The notes: a model not told the origin generated them from the letters alone. 62,118 bases of DNA from Anaeromyxobacter diazotrophicus (GCF_013340205.1 NZ_BJTG01000015.1:1-62118), one strand, 5' to 3'; shown: positions 39,179 through 47,938, counted from the first letter of the stretch. Translations and numbers: made by a program.

Positions 39179-40753
39179 TCACTTCGGGAGCTGCCGCAGC
39201 ACCGCCACCCCGCTCCCGGTCGCGACGTAGAGCGCGGGCGGATCGACCCGCGTGTCGAGCGACAGCTGCTGGACCGCGTCGTCCGGGAGACCCTGGCCCG
39301 CCCGAAGCGCGCTCTTCGCGCCGGTGACCGGATCCCAGAAGACGAGCCCCGTGTGCGCGCCGGCGAGGACGAGCCGCCCGTCGGGCAGCGCCGCCAGATC
39401 CTGCACGTCCTGCTCGCTCATCCCGGCGGCGGACGGGCTCACGTAGGTGAACCTCGCGTTCCCGGTGTCGTGCGCGAGGCCGCGGCCGGAGCCGGGCGAG
39501 GGCACCGACGGCACCGCGCCGTAGAAGAACGAGCTCGCGAACCAGGGCGTGCCGTCCTTCGCCAGCGCGACGCCCGACAGGCTCACCACGTCGCCGATCT
39601 GGCTCACCGGGAAGACGGGGTCGCTGCCGTTGCCGTACGCGACCGCATAGGCCTGCGCGCCGCTGCGCATGTTCCACTGCTTGAGGTCCGCCACCCAGCG
39701 GATCTTCCCGGCGCTCCAGCGCCCGGCGTGCCACAGGTCGCCGTCGGGGTCGATGGTGAGCCCGCGCCAGTCGCCCATGCGCGCGTTCCCCTCGCCGCCC
39801 GCCTCGCAGGTCGTGTCGCCGTGGAAGCACACCTGCACGTGCAGGTGATCGCTCATCCACTCCTGGATCGAGAAGCCGGTCCACTCGCCCGGGCTCGGGT
39901 CGCGGTACCTGTCCGGGAAGAACATGTCCACGCCGTGGTCGGTGCCGGCGTAGAGCGTGTGCGGGTGGACCACGTGGTCGTAGGCGAGCCGGTAGACGGT
40001 CCGGTTGTGCCAGAACATCATCCCCATGCCGGTGCTCACCATCTGGAAGCGCGTCACCTCGAGCGTCCCGTCCGGCTTCAGCCGCACGCGGTCGAGCTGG
40101 CCCGAGTGGCGGTCGACGGCGGAGTCGCTGCAGTCGCCCTTCACGGCGGTGTTGCCGTGGTAGCCGACGAACACCTCGCCCGCGGCGCCGCCGACCAGCG
40201 CCGAGATGCCGTCGCCGTTGGCCGCGCCGGGCACGCCCTTCTCGCCCCCGCAGTAGTCCTCGTCGTAGAGCTTCGGGTGGTCGGCGAGGTGGAGCCCGTC
40301 CTTCGAGGAGAAGCGGGTGAACTTCGCGTCGCCCGGCTTCAGGAGGTAGACCGCCTGCGGCGTCGCCACCCACAGGTTCTGCGCCTCGTCGGTCGAGGCG
40401 GCGACGACCGGCGACTCCTGCAGCCCCTCCGCCGCGCCGTAGGTCCTGTTCTCGAGCGGCCAGGGCCCGGGGCCGCCGAAGCTCGTCCCGCCGTCGGGCG
40501 TGCCCGCGTCCGGCGTCCCTGCGTCCGGTGCGCCGGCGTCGGGCGTCCCCGCGTCGGGGGTCCCGGCGTCGGCGCCGCCGTCGGGCGAGCCGCCGTCCGC
40601 CTGGTTGATCGTGACGCCGCCGTCGTCCCCGCCGGCGCCCTTCGTCCCGCCCGAGCCGCTGCACGAGCCGAGGAGCGCCGCGACCGCGAGTCCCCCCAGC
40701 AGGGCGACGGTCGCGACCACGCGCGGGACGGAACGCGCCACGAAGGGATCCAT
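39179..40753 (-). CDS. Beta-propeller-like lipoprotein with TPDAG repeat linker
   Basis: The 524-aa product has a lipobox ending at Cys31 (LLGSC). A Gly/Asp stretch follows, then a low-complexity linker of TPDAG/APDAG repeats at about 61-85. The rest is beta-rich with repeated units such as ESPVVAASTDEAQNLWVATPQAVYLL, DGISALVGGAAGEVFVGY, GLTIDPDGDLWHAGRWS and GVALAKDGTPWFAS, which are typical of two-component-regulator-like or WD-type propeller blades. PDAG-type linkers are common in myxobacterial surface lipoproteins. It is probably displayed at the outer membrane; the ligand is unknown. Confidence 0.75.
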   Translation of the reverse strand: MDPFVARSVPRVVATVALLGGLAVAALLGSCSGSGGTKGAGGDDGGVTINQADGGSPDGGADAGTPDAGTPDAGAPDAGTPDAGTPDGGTSFGGPGPWPLENRTYGAAEGLQESPVVAASTDEAQNLWVATPQAVYLLKPGDAKFTRFSSKDGLHLADHPKLYDEDYCGGEKGVPGAANGDGISALVGGAAGEVFVGYHGNTAVKGDCSDSAVDRHSGQLDRVRLKPDGTLEVTRFQMVSTGMGMMFWHNRTVYRLAYDHVVHPHTLYAGTDHGVDMFFPDRYRDPSPGEWTGFSIQEWMSDHLHVQVCFHGDTTCEAGGEGNARMGDWRGLTIDPDGDLWHAGRWSAGKIRWVADLKQWNMRSGAQAYAVAYGNGSDPVFPVSQIGDVVSLSGVALAKDGTPWFASSFFYGAVPSVPSPGSGRGLAHDTGNARFTYVSPSAAGMSEQDVQDLAALPDGRLVLAGAHTGLVFWDPVTGAKSALRAGQGLPDDAVQQLSLDTRVDPPALYVATGSGVAVLRQLPK

Positions 40754-41000
40754 GCGTGAGGCCTCCTGGCGGCGGGCGCGCGGGGGCGCTCCTCGCCGAG
40801 GGGCCTGGTGGATGCGAGAGTCGCGCCACCGCGGCCATGCCACCCGGGACGGCGCGCCGCGCGGGGACGCTGGGCAGCGCGCGGGAGCGGCGGGGAACTC
40901 ACCTTCCCAGGCGGCGCGGTCGCGCTGACCGAAGTGGCCCGAGCGCGCCCGCCCGCCAGGCTGCTAGACTCGGGTCCGTGGCTTCACCGAGAGGAGAGTC

Positions 41001-41633
41001 GTGAGCGGCGGCCCACCCGGCGAGCGCGGCCCAGGCCAGGAGCCGGGCGTCGGCGCCTCGCTGCGCGCCTTCTCCCTGCGCATCCTCGTCGGGACGGCGC
41101 TCGCCACCCTGGTCGTGGTGCTGGCGCTGCGCTGGTGGAACGTGGGGCCCGGCGCGCCCGTGGCGCCTCCATCCCCCCCGGGGGAGAGGGGGCAGAGCGC
41201 CGCGCGGCCACCCCCGCGCGACGCTGCGCTCCCCGACTCCGCCCCCGTCACCGCCTCCGCCCGCGAGGTCGAGCGCCGCCACGCCGCCGGGGCGCTCTCG
41301 GAGGCGCAGAAGCGCTTCGACCGCTGCTCCGGCGGCGACCTGCGCCGCCTCGCCTGGATCGACCCGACGCACGGCGTGGTGAAGCTCGTCCGCGAGCGCG
41401 AGGACGGCGTGACGCTGGAGGAGTGGTTCGACGACGACGGCCGGCTGCGCGAGGCGCGCTGGCAGGGGCGCACCGCCGCCGGCCGGTGGTCGCGCCGCGT
41501 GACCCTCGACGCGGACGGCCGCGCGTCGCCCGAGGAGGCCGCGGGGAGCGCCGTCCCCGACGCGGCGCCGCCCGCGCTCGATCGCCAGGACCCGACCGCA
41601 GCCTTCTTCGCCAGCCCCGCCTGCCCGCCATGA
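41001..41633 (+). CDS. Membrane-anchored hypothetical protein
   Basis: The 210-aa product has a single N-terminal membrane helix (about residues 27-46, SLRILVGTALATLVVVLALRWW), a Pro-rich linker and a soluble domain rich in charged residues (LEEWFDDDGRLREARWQGRTAAGRW). The start is GTG at 41001, set by GAGAGGAGAGTC. The stop overlaps the rlmH start (ATGA), so the two are coupled. The linker DNA contains a CCCCGGGGGAGAGGGG stretch resembling the dispersed repeats. I do not recognise the family. Confidence 0.65.
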   Translation: MSGGPPGERGPGQEPGVGASLRAFSLRILVGTALATLVVVLALRWWNVGPGAPVAPPSPPGERGQSAARPPPRDAALPDSAPVTASAREVERRHAAGALSEAQKRFDRCSGGDLRRLAWIDPTHGVVKLVREREDGVTLEEWFDDDGRLREARWQGRTAAGRWSRRVTLDADGRASPEEAAGSAVPDAAPPALDRQDPTAAFFASPACPP

Positions 41634-42091
41634 AGCTCCGCCTGCTCGCCATCGGCAAGGACCGCTCCGGCCTCTACGCGCCGGCCGTGGCCGAGTACGG
41701 CACGCGGCTCGCGCGCTACGTGAAGTTCGAGCTCGTGGAGCTGCCCGAGGCGAAGAAGCACGCGGGCACCCCGCGCGCGAAGGACGAGGAGGGCGCGACG
41801 CTGCTCGCCAAGGTGGACCCCCGCGAGCGGGTGGTGGTCCTCGACGAGCGGGGGAAGGAGTACACGAGCGTCGAGCTGGCGCGCCGGGTGGAGGGCTGGC
41901 TGCAGGGCGGCCGCGACGTGGCGCTCCTCATCGGCGGCTCCGACGGCCTCGCCCCCGAGGTGCTGGCCCGGGCCGACGAGAAGCTCGCCCTCTCGCGCCT
42001 CACCCTGGCGCACCGGCTGGCGCGCCTGGTGCTGGTGGAGCAGCTCTATCGCGCGTTCACCATCCTGCGGGGCGAGCCGTACCACAAGTGA
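41630..42091 (+). CDS. rlmH: 23S rRNA (pseudouridine1915-N3)-methyltransferase RlmH
   Basis: This 153-aa SPOUT-fold enzyme methylates pseudouridine 1915 in helix 69 of 23S rRNA. It has KLRLLAIGKDRSGLYAPAVAEYGTRL, VVLDERGKEYTSVELARRVE, the SAM-knot LLIGGSDGLAPEVLARAD and the end SRLTLAHRLARLVLVEQLYRAFTILRGEPYHK. The length is standard. It is translationally coupled to the membrane protein upstream. In many genomes rlmH sits directly after rsfS; here the two are 14 kb apart. Confidence 0.97.
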   Translation: MKLRLLAIGKDRSGLYAPAVAEYGTRLARYVKFELVELPEAKKHAGTPRAKDEEGATLLAKVDPRERVVVLDERGKEYTSVELARRVEGWLQGGRDVALLIGGSDGLAPEVLARADEKLALSRLTLAHRLARLVLVEQLYRAFTILRGEPYHK

Positions 42092-42522
42092 GGGTGACCG
42101 TGTCCGCACTCTCCCCTCGCCCCCCCCGCATCCCGGAGGGGAGTCCAGCGAGGTCGCACTCTCCCCTCGCCCCGCGGAGCGGGGAGAGGGGCGGGGGAGA
42201 GGGGCCTCTCGGCCACGCCCGCTCACGGCTCGGTTCGGAACGGGCAACCCCGGCCGCCCCTCGCCCGCGCGCGCGTCGGCGCCCGTGCTCCGCGCCGCCG
42301 GGTGTCCCCAGGCCGGAACGCGCAGCGTGGTCCTCACGACGCGGGCTGCGGAACCTTGCACCGCGCCGCTGCGCGTCGCGGAGCTTCGAGCAGTCCTCGC
42401 CCGCGGCGAGGTCCCACGGACGCGTTCCGGCGAACCTGGAGCCGGGGGCGGCGCTCCGCAATGGCGCCTCGTGCGCGCGCGGACGCGGTGCGGCTCAGCC
42501 CTGAGCTCAGGTCCGCGGTGTG
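42092..42522. other. Intergenic region with tandem repeats
   Basis: No credible gene. The left 120 bp hold a 19-bp direct repeat CGCACTCTCCCCTCGCCCC at 42106-42124 and 42156-42174. The second copy runs into the hairpin repeat at 42161-42209. Bases 42210-42522 show nothing recognisable. Confidence 0.55.
42161..42209. repeat. Dispersed hairpin repeat, CCCTCGCCCCGC family
   Basis: CTCCCCTCGCCCCGC-GGA-GCGGGGAGAGGGGCGGGG and then GAGAGGGGCC. The arms CCCCGC/GCGGGG and CCCCTC/GAGGGG form a long hairpin. It is nearly the same as 61767-61807 and similar to 297-325. Confidence 0.65.
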
Positions 42523-43692
42523 TTACCCATGTGCCCGGTCTGCCTCCCATGGCGCCGCCGCCGCTCGCGGCCCGCTACACGGCCTCCCGCCCAGGAACCA
42601 CCGCAGCCCATCCGGCGCCCGGCCCACGACGCGCAGGTAGCCGCCGTGGATGCAGCGGAGGTGGTGGAAGCGGCAGAGGCCGATCTGGTTGTCGAGCTCG
42701 TCGCCGCCGCCCTGGGACCGGAACAGCACGTGGTGGGAGTCCACGGCCCGGTGGCTGCAGCCCGGGACCTGGCAATGCCCCGCGTCCCGGTCCCGCACCT
42801 TCCGCGAGCGGCTCCGATTGCGCTTCACCACCCCCTTCCAGGTGTCGAGGAAGTGCTGTGCGAGGACGGCGAGGCAAGTCCCGAGCGGCAGCGGCTTCCC
42901 GGTCCGGTCCCGGACGGCCTGCACCGCGGCGGCGAGCACCGCCGCGATCCGGAGGGCCAGCGGGGCGGCCAGCTTCCCCCACGCACGCATCCGGAGCCGG
43001 TGCAGCTGGCTCTTCCGCACCGCGAGCGCGCAGTAGCCGATGAGGTCCTCCCACTCGGCCCGCTGGACGGCCAGCTCGCGCAGGCGGGCGTCCACGTCGT
43101 GGGCGGTGGCGGTCTCGTAGAAGCGCACGTCGGGAGCGGCCACGTCCGGGATGGCGGGGAGGGCCGCCCAGCGCTCCGTCTCCTCCTCGAGCGCCGCGGC
43201 GCGGGCGTCGTCGCCGGGGCGGAGCTGCCGGACCGCGGCGCCGAGCACGCGCGCCTGGTCGGGGTCGGCCTCGCCGGCGTAGGCGCCCGCGAACTCCTGG
43301 GCGATCGCCTCGAGCCGCTCGGCGCGCGTCGCGCCCGGCAGGAGCTCGCCCGCGAGCGCCAGCGCCTCGTCCAGCGTCTCGCGCTGGGCCGCGCGCTTGC
43401 GCAGGTCGAGCACCTCCCGGGCGTAGTCGTCGAGGTGGTACCCCAGCTCCGCCAGCCGCTCGCCCTGGCGGAGCGCGTCGAGCCCCTCGGCGATCGCGAC
43501 GTCGAGCGCGCCCCGCGCCCGGCCCGCCCAGACCAGCAGCGCCTCGCAGGCGTCGGCCTCCGGCTCTCCGCCGCGGAACCAGACGTCGAGCTCGCGCCCG
43601 GTGAGCGGCGCGAGGTCCACCGGCGGCGGCGCGTGGCTCGTCCGCCACGCCTCCCAGGGCGAGCGCGCGGCGGGGTCCGGTGCGGCGGCCAT
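42523..43692 (-). CDS. HNH endonuclease domain protein (DUF222-like layout)
   Basis: The 389-aa protein (from ATG 43692; another ATG at 43704) has a long helical N-terminal region (about 250 residues). Next is a basic stretch (KRNRSRSRKVRDRDAG) and then the HNH zinc finger: CQVPGCSHRAVDSHHVLFRSQGGGDELDNQIGLCRFHHLRCIHGG. The Cys pairs, the DSHH and the Asn of DNQIGLC match HNH nucleases of the DUF222/HNH type, which are numerous in myxobacteria and actinobacteria and often within mobile regions. It is divergent from the DUF2239 gene. Confidence 0.85.
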   Translation of the reverse strand: MAAAPDPAARSPWEAWRTSHAPPPVDLAPLTGRELDVWFRGGEPEADACEALLVWAGRARGALDVAIAEGLDALRQGERLAELGYHLDDYAREVLDLRKRAAQRETLDEALALAGELLPGATRAERLEAIAQEFAGAYAGEADPDQARVLGAAVRQLRPGDDARAAALEEETERWAALPAIPDVAAPDVRFYETATAHDVDARLRELAVQRAEWEDLIGYCALAVRKSQLHRLRMRAWGKLAAPLALRIAAVLAAAVQAVRDRTGKPLPLGTCLAVLAQHFLDTWKGVVKRNRSRSRKVRDRDAGHCQVPGCSHRAVDSHHVLFRSQGGGDELDNQIGLCRFHHLRCIHGGYLRVVGRAPDGLRWFLGGRPCSGPRAAAAPWEADRAHG

Positions 43693-43781
43693 GGACGAGA
43701 TCATCACACGTGCGTCTGACACCTCGAGTCAACCGGCTGCCTTCCAGGCTCGCCAGCCAGCGGCACCGGCGGGGCCGGTTC

Positions 43782-43819
43782 TATCCGGATACAATGGACA
43801 ACCGGGTTGTATCCGGGTA
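43782..43819 (+). promoter_or_regulatory. Twin TATCCGGATA-like palindromes upstream of the DUF2239 gene
   Basis: TATCCGGATA (43782-43791) is a perfect 10-bp palindrome; TATCCGGGTA (43810-43819) is a near copy with centres 28 bp apart. TACAAT (43790-43795) overlaps the first and may be a -10 box. The second ends 10 bp ahead of the ATG. The arrangement suggests a repressor operator. The A/T-rich motif stands out strongly from the 73% G+C background. Confidence 0.5.
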
Positions 43820-43829
43820 TAACGCCGCC

Positions 43830-44420
43830 ATGGACGAACCCCGCAGCTACACCGCCTTCGCCGACGATCGCCTCATCGCCTCGGGTCCCCTCGAGGAGAT
43901 GCTGGCCGGGACGAAGGCCTGGGTCGATCGGAAGGAGCGCGCCCGGCTCCTCATCTTCGACGACGCGACCGGGCGCGAGGTCGACTTCGACCTGCGCGGC
44001 TCGCTCGAGCGGGTGCTCGCTCGCGCCGCGCCGCCGGCCGCCGAGCCGGGCCGCCCCGGGCGCCCCCGCCTGGGGGTGGTGGGGCGCGAGGTCTCGCTGC
44101 TGCCGCGGCACTGGGAGTGGCTGGAGGAGCAGCCGAACGGGATCTCCGCCGCCCTGCGCCGGTTGGTGGACGAGGCGCGGAAGCGCGAGCCGGGTAAGCA
44201 GCGCGCCCGGTCGCTGCGCGAGGCCGCCAGCCGCTTCATGACCGCCATGGCCGGCGATCGCGACGGCTACGAGGAGGCCTCGCGCGCCCTGTTCGCCGGC
44301 GACATCCCTCGGTTCGAGCGGCTCGTGCGCGCTTGGCCCGCCGACGTCCGGAAGTACCTCCTGCGGTGGGTGAGGGAGGCGGCGAAGGTCGAGGGGGCGG
44401 ACGGGGGAGCGGAGGGGTGA
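43830..44420 (+). CDS. DUF2239 family protein
   Basis: The 196-aa protein starts MDEPRSYTAFADDRLIASGPLEEMLAGTKAWVDR and continues LLIFDDATGREVDFDLRGSLERVLARA, the DUF2239 pattern. It then has GRPRLGVVGREVSLLPRHWEWLEEQPNGISAALRRLVDEARK, resembling a short DNA-binding helical element, and FMTAMAGDRDGYEEASRALFAGD. The family function is unknown. The ATG at 43830 is chosen over the frame's earlier start because the family starts here and the upstream DNA holds palindromes. Confidence 0.87.
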   Translation: MDEPRSYTAFADDRLIASGPLEEMLAGTKAWVDRKERARLLIFDDATGREVDFDLRGSLERVLARAAPPAAEPGRPGRPRLGVVGREVSLLPRHWEWLEEQPNGISAALRRLVDEARKREPGKQRARSLREAASRFMTAMAGDRDGYEEASRALFAGDIPRFERLVRAWPADVRKYLLRWVREAAKVEGADGGAEG

Positions 44421-44432
44421 TTTCGGCGGGGG

Positions 44433-46175
44433 TCACTTCCCCAGCACGAACCTCCGGAGGTGCTTCACCGCGATGGTCCCGTGCGACAGGAGCTTCTCGT
44501 CGAACCCGCGCTGGTCGAACGCGCCCGCCGCCCGCGCGTCCTCCTCCAGCCGGCCGATCTCGGTGAACCCGAGGAAGTACTGGGTGAGCTGGGTCGAGTC
44601 GAGCTTCGCCCGGAGCAGCTTCCGCTCCGCCTGCGTCTGCTCCTGGAAGCCCTCCTCCACCATGAAGCGCACCGCCTCCGCGTCGGTCATCTCGCCGCCC
44701 TGGAGGCCGGCGTCGAGGATGGCGTTCGAGGCGACGATCATGTGGCCGCGCAGGTCCATGAAGCGGTAGCGGTCGTTCTGCTCGCCGCCGAAGCCGTTCT
44801 TCACCACCAGCCCCTCGCCGTAGACGGCCCACCCCTCGGCGAAGGGGCCGCTCCACAGCGTCGCGCGCAGCGCCGACGGGTCGCGCCGCGCCCACCACGC
44901 CTGCGTGTGGTGGCCGGGCAGGGCCTCGTGCGCGGCGGTGAGCGTGATCTCGTAGGTGTTGTTGCCGCGCAGGTAGCTCTCGGCCTTCTCGGCGGGCCAG
45001 GTGGGGTCGACCGGCTCGACGTAGTAGGTGCCGTGGAAGGGCGCCTGCTTGTCGAGCGCGTCGGGCGAGAGGTACTCGGCGCCGCCGCCGCCGCGCTTGA
45101 ACTCGGGCATGGGCAGGACCGAGAGCGTCTCCTTCGGCGGGAGCGCCACGAACCCGTGCTGGTCGACGAAGGCTCGCAGGAGGTCGAGCTTCGCCGCGCT
45201 CGCCTCGACCAGCTCGTCGCGCTTCGGGTGGTCGGCGGCGAGGGCGTCCTTCACCCGGTTGATGAGCGCCGCGCCCACCGGCGCGGGCTCGTTCGGGAAG
45301 AGCTGTCCGAAGAGGCGGCGCGACACCTCCTCCAGCTCACCGCGCGAGCGGGCGAAGTCCTCGCGCGCGGCCTTCACCGTCTCCTCGGGGCCGAGGTCGG
45401 TCTGGAGCGCCAGCGGGAACTTCTTCCGGAAGAGCTCCGCGCCGAGGCGCCAGTCGCGGGTGGCGCGGGCGGGGAGCGTCTTCTCGAGGAACGCCTGGTG
45501 CGCCTGCAAGGCCGTCACCGCCAGCTTCCGCGCCTGCTCCGCGCGGCGATCGCCCTTCGTGAAGGCGGCCACTTCCGTCTGGAAGAACTCGATCCGGCCC
45601 CGGTTGTCCTTCACCGCCTGCTCGAGGTGGACCTTCGAGACCTGCTCCATCCACCGCTCGCGCGCTCGCAGCCAGGCCGGGAGCGCGGCGAGCTGCGAGG
45701 CCGCCGCGCGCCGCCGCTCGACGACCGTACCCCAGGTGCCGTGGACCAGGTCCGAGAGCCGCGCCGCCACCACCTCGCGCGGGTCGAAGTAGGTGAAGCC
45801 GTCGCGGAGGCGCGGGTCCCAGGCCCACTCCCGGATCTCCGTCAGCTCGAGGAGCTCGAGCGCGATCCCGTCCTGCAGGATGGCCGCGTCCACCTGGGCG
45901 TCCGGGTCGAGCGCGGCCCGGTCGATGCCGGCGAGCTCGCCCTGCTGCGCCCTCAGCTCCACCGCGCGCCGCTCCACGCCCTTGGGCGTGACGTCGGAGA
46001 GCTTCCCGGCGAAGCGGTGGTCGCCCATGTAGTCGGCGAGGTAGGGCTTCGCGCGGAAGAGGCCGTCGAGGTACCGCTGCTCGAGCGCGGCGAGGCGCTG
46101 GGCGGGGGAGGCAGGGGTTGCGGACCGCGCGACGTGCGGGACCGTCAGGAACGCCAGCAGCAGGAGTGTGCGCAC
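44433..46175 (-). CDS. DUF885 family exported protein (putative metallopeptidase)
   Basis: The 580-aa protein has a signal peptide (MRTLLLLAFLTVPHVARSA) and the DUF885 core. The putative metal site is AAHEALPGHHTQAW, the HExxPGH motif of the family, and EGWAVYGEGL gives further acidic ligands. The C-terminus LDSTQLTQYFLGFTEIGRL...FDEKLLSHGTIAVKHLRRFVLG is typical. The family is thought to be related to M32/M3-like zinc peptidases; the motif here is intact. It lies 42 bp after the HEPN gene on the same strand. Confidence 0.87.
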   Translation of the reverse strand: MRTLLLLAFLTVPHVARSATPASPAQRLAALEQRYLDGLFRAKPYLADYMGDHRFAGKLSDVTPKGVERRAVELRAQQGELAGIDRAALDPDAQVDAAILQDGIALELLELTEIREWAWDPRLRDGFTYFDPREVVAARLSDLVHGTWGTVVERRRAAASQLAALPAWLRARERWMEQVSKVHLEQAVKDNRGRIEFFQTEVAAFTKGDRRAEQARKLAVTALQAHQAFLEKTLPARATRDWRLGAELFRKKFPLALQTDLGPEETVKAAREDFARSRGELEEVSRRLFGQLFPNEPAPVGAALINRVKDALAADHPKRDELVEASAAKLDLLRAFVDQHGFVALPPKETLSVLPMPEFKRGGGGAEYLSPDALDKQAPFHGTYYVEPVDPTWPAEKAESYLRGNNTYEITLTAAHEALPGHHTQAWWARRDPSALRATLWSGPFAEGWAVYGEGLVVKNGFGGEQNDRYRFMDLRGHMIVASNAILDAGLQGGEMTDAEAVRFMVEEGFQEQTQAERKLLRAKLDSTQLTQYFLGFTEIGRLEEDARAAGAFDQRGFDEKLLSHGTIAVKHLRRFVLGK

Positions 46176-46217
46176 GGTGGGGGTCTCCAGGCGATTCGAG
46201 GTAGGATCGGCCAGGTC

Positions 46218-46631
46218 TCAGGGGCGGGCTGCCGCCGGGACGCGCCCGACGATCGCATCGAACGTGCGACGCGCTATCGCGAGAGCTTCGTCTGCTTCGT
46301 CGGACGGAGGCTCAGCTTGTTCACCGGGGTACCGGAACTTCCAGGCGTACTCCGTGAGTGGCGCGGCATCCTCCACCACGCCCGCGAGCGAGCCGTCGAT
46401 CGCGAGCACGGCCTCGCCGATCTCCTCGATGCTGTGCGTCTTCCGGAAGGTCCGGCCGTGAAGGACGAGGAAAGCCTTCAACGCCTTCTCCGCCGCTTGC
46501 TGGGCATGAAAGACCACCGCGTCGAGGAGCGAAGGGTCGGCCGCGCGAGCGACGCCCGCGGTACGCAGATCCGAATCCGCCCGCGCGAGCCACCCCTTCA
46601 CCTCGCGCAACGTCGCGGCGTCAGGGGGCAA
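46218..46631 (-). CDS. HEPN domain protein, putative RNase toxin
   Basis: The 137-aa all-helical protein has the HEPN pattern: VKGWLARADSDLRTAGVARAAD, then VVFHAQQAAEKALKAFLVLHGRTFRKTHSIEEIG. The Arg-x5-His motif (RTFRKTH) fits the HEPN ribonuclease site. The position of the AMP-accepting Tyr in HepT-type toxins (HxY) is Ile here. The start is TTG at 46631, overlapping the MNT gene by 11 bp; a start a few codons later is possible. It pairs with the upstream MNT gene as a HEPN/MNT toxin-antitoxin-like module. Confidence 0.88.
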   Translation of the reverse strand: MPPDAATLREVKGWLARADSDLRTAGVARAADPSLLDAVVFHAQQAAEKALKAFLVLHGRTFRKTHSIEEIGEAVLAIDGSLAGVVEDAAPLTEYAWKFRYPGEQAEPPSDEADEALAIARRTFDAIVGRVPAAARP

Positions 46632-46953
46632 CGAGGGCTCCTTCGCGAGCGACGGTAGCGGGGAGCGAAGCGACGACCGAGAGCCGCTCGTCGAAGGCGG
46701 ACCGTGTCCAGACGAGCACGTCGGCCGCGACGCCGGTTCCTCGCAGGGCGCGGTAGGCGAGCTTGGCGCGGCGGCGCTCCGGGGGAGCGTCGTCCGGTAC
46801 GACGAGCAGCAGGTCGTAGTCGCTATCGGGTCCGCTCTCGCCGCGGGCCCGCGAGCCGAACAGGTACACGCGCTCGGGCTGGTAGGCCGCTCGCAGCCGG
46901 CGCACCAGCTCCTCGAGCACGGGATCGTCCCGTCTGAGGTCCGCCCTGTTCAT
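46621..46953 (-). CDS. MNT-type nucleotidyltransferase, putative antitoxin
   Basis: This 110-aa minimal nucleotidyltransferase has the pol-beta-fold motif VYLFGSRARGESGPDSDYDLLLVV, with both metal-binding Asp residues. MNT antitoxins inactivate HEPN toxins by adding AMP. It starts 9 bp after the stop of the ATP-grasp gene and overlaps the HEPN gene, so it is probably part of the same transcript as the peptide and ligase genes. Confidence 0.9.
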   Translation of the reverse strand: MNRADLRRDDPVLEELVRRLRAAYQPERVYLFGSRARGESGPDSDYDLLLVVPDDAPPERRRAKLAYRALRGTGVAADVLVWTRSAFDERLSVVASLPATVAREGALVAP

Positions 46954-46962
46954 GCGTCGATC

Positions 46963-47928
46963 CTACTGCGGGGACGTGCGTCGCGCGACCCTGGCGAGAA
47001 GCGTGGCCACCGCCGCCGTGACGGGCTGCCCGGTCCTGCGCTCCACGTACAGCCACTCGCCGGAGGGGTTCACCTCCAGGAACACGTGCTCGCCGTCCTC
47101 GCGCCGGCGGAGGTCGAGGGCGGCGTAGGTGAGGCCGAGGGCGCGGACGAAGCGCTGGAGCTTCGAGGCGACGGCGGGCGGCAGCGGGACGGGGCGCATG
47201 CGGGCGCGGGGGAGGGCGGCGCGGACGTCGACCGGGTCGGCCTCGACGTCGATCTCGGCGGCGAAGAGGTCGTCGCCGACCACCGTCACGCGCAGGTCGG
47301 TGCCGGGCACGCGCTCCTGGATCATGAGCGGCAGGTGGCGGACGGAGGCGAAGAGGGCGCGATCGCCCTGGCGGGCGAGCGCGGTGTGGCGCAGGAGCGC
47401 CGGGGCACCGGTGACGTTCTTGTGGATGGTCGCGCCGTCGGGCCGGGCGGCGACGAAGGCGCGCGCGGCGGCGGGGTCGTTCGTGACCAGCGTCTCGGGG
47501 ATGGCGAGGGCGAGCCGCGCGGCCAGCGCGAGCTGGCGCGGCTTGTGCTCGGCAGCCTCGTCGCGGGCGGGGTCGTTCACCCAGCGCGCGTCGAGCGCGG
47601 ACCAGAACGCGCCCAGCGCGTCGTCGGCAGCGCAGAAGGCGCCGTCGCGGCGGCGGCCGCGCAGGGAGGGGTGGAGGCGGTACGGCTCCGGGCGGCGCCA
47701 CCAGACGGCGCGGACCCGCTCCGGGTCGAGCGCGTCGCCCGAGCGCAGCGCCCCGCGCCACGAGGACCCGGCGTCGAGGTGGAGCGCCAGCGTCGCGCGC
47801 TCGGGAAAGCGCGCCGTGTCGAAGGAGGTGGCGGGGACGCGGCGGCGCCGAAGCTCGGCGAGGACCGCGCGCGCGTGGGAATCGGCCGCCGGCGCGACGA
47901 CCAGGACGGTTCCGCGCCGGCGGCTCAC
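46963..47928 (-). CDS. MvdD/graspetide-type ATP-grasp peptide ligase
   Basis: The 321-aa protein follows MvdC/MvdD ligases along its length. It has FDTARFP at about 36-42, VWWRRPEPY at 75-83, NDPARDEAAEHKPRQLALAARLALAIPETLVTND at 118-151, the ATP-lysine segment IHKN at 168-171, IQERVPGTDLRVTVVGDDLFAAEID at 203-227 and the Mg-binding EVNPSGEWLYVE at 285-296. MvdD-type enzymes use ATP to form ester or amide links between side chains of a precursor peptide. The start is GTG at 47928, 10 bp after the stop of a 63-aa basic peptide gene, the only candidate precursor. RimK-like tagging of the peptide is another possibility. No transporter or acetyltransferase is nearby. Confidence 0.9.
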   Translation of the reverse strand: MSRRRGTVLVVAPAADSHARAVLAELRRRRVPATSFDTARFPERATLALHLDAGSSWRGALRSGDALDPERVRAVWWRRPEPYRLHPSLRGRRRDGAFCAADDALGAFWSALDARWVNDPARDEAAEHKPRQLALAARLALAIPETLVTNDPAAARAFVAARPDGATIHKNVTGAPALLRHTALARQGDRALFASVRHLPLMIQERVPGTDLRVTVVGDDLFAAEIDVEADPVDVRAALPRARMRPVPLPPAVASKLQRFVRALGLTYAALDLRRREDGEHVFLEVNPSGEWLYVERRTGQPVTAAVATLLARVARRTSPQ

Positions 47929-47938
47929 GGCAATCGCG

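Noticed and set aside
44433-46175. DUF885 protein as another inactive metallopeptidase
   Set aside because: The HEALPGHH motif and downstream acidic residues are intact, unlike the M1- and M3-like proteins.
46218-46631. HepT-type HEPN with AMP-accepting tyrosine (RxnHxY)
   Set aside because: The residue two after the His is Ile, so AMP addition at that Tyr cannot be assumed; the module may be controlled differently.
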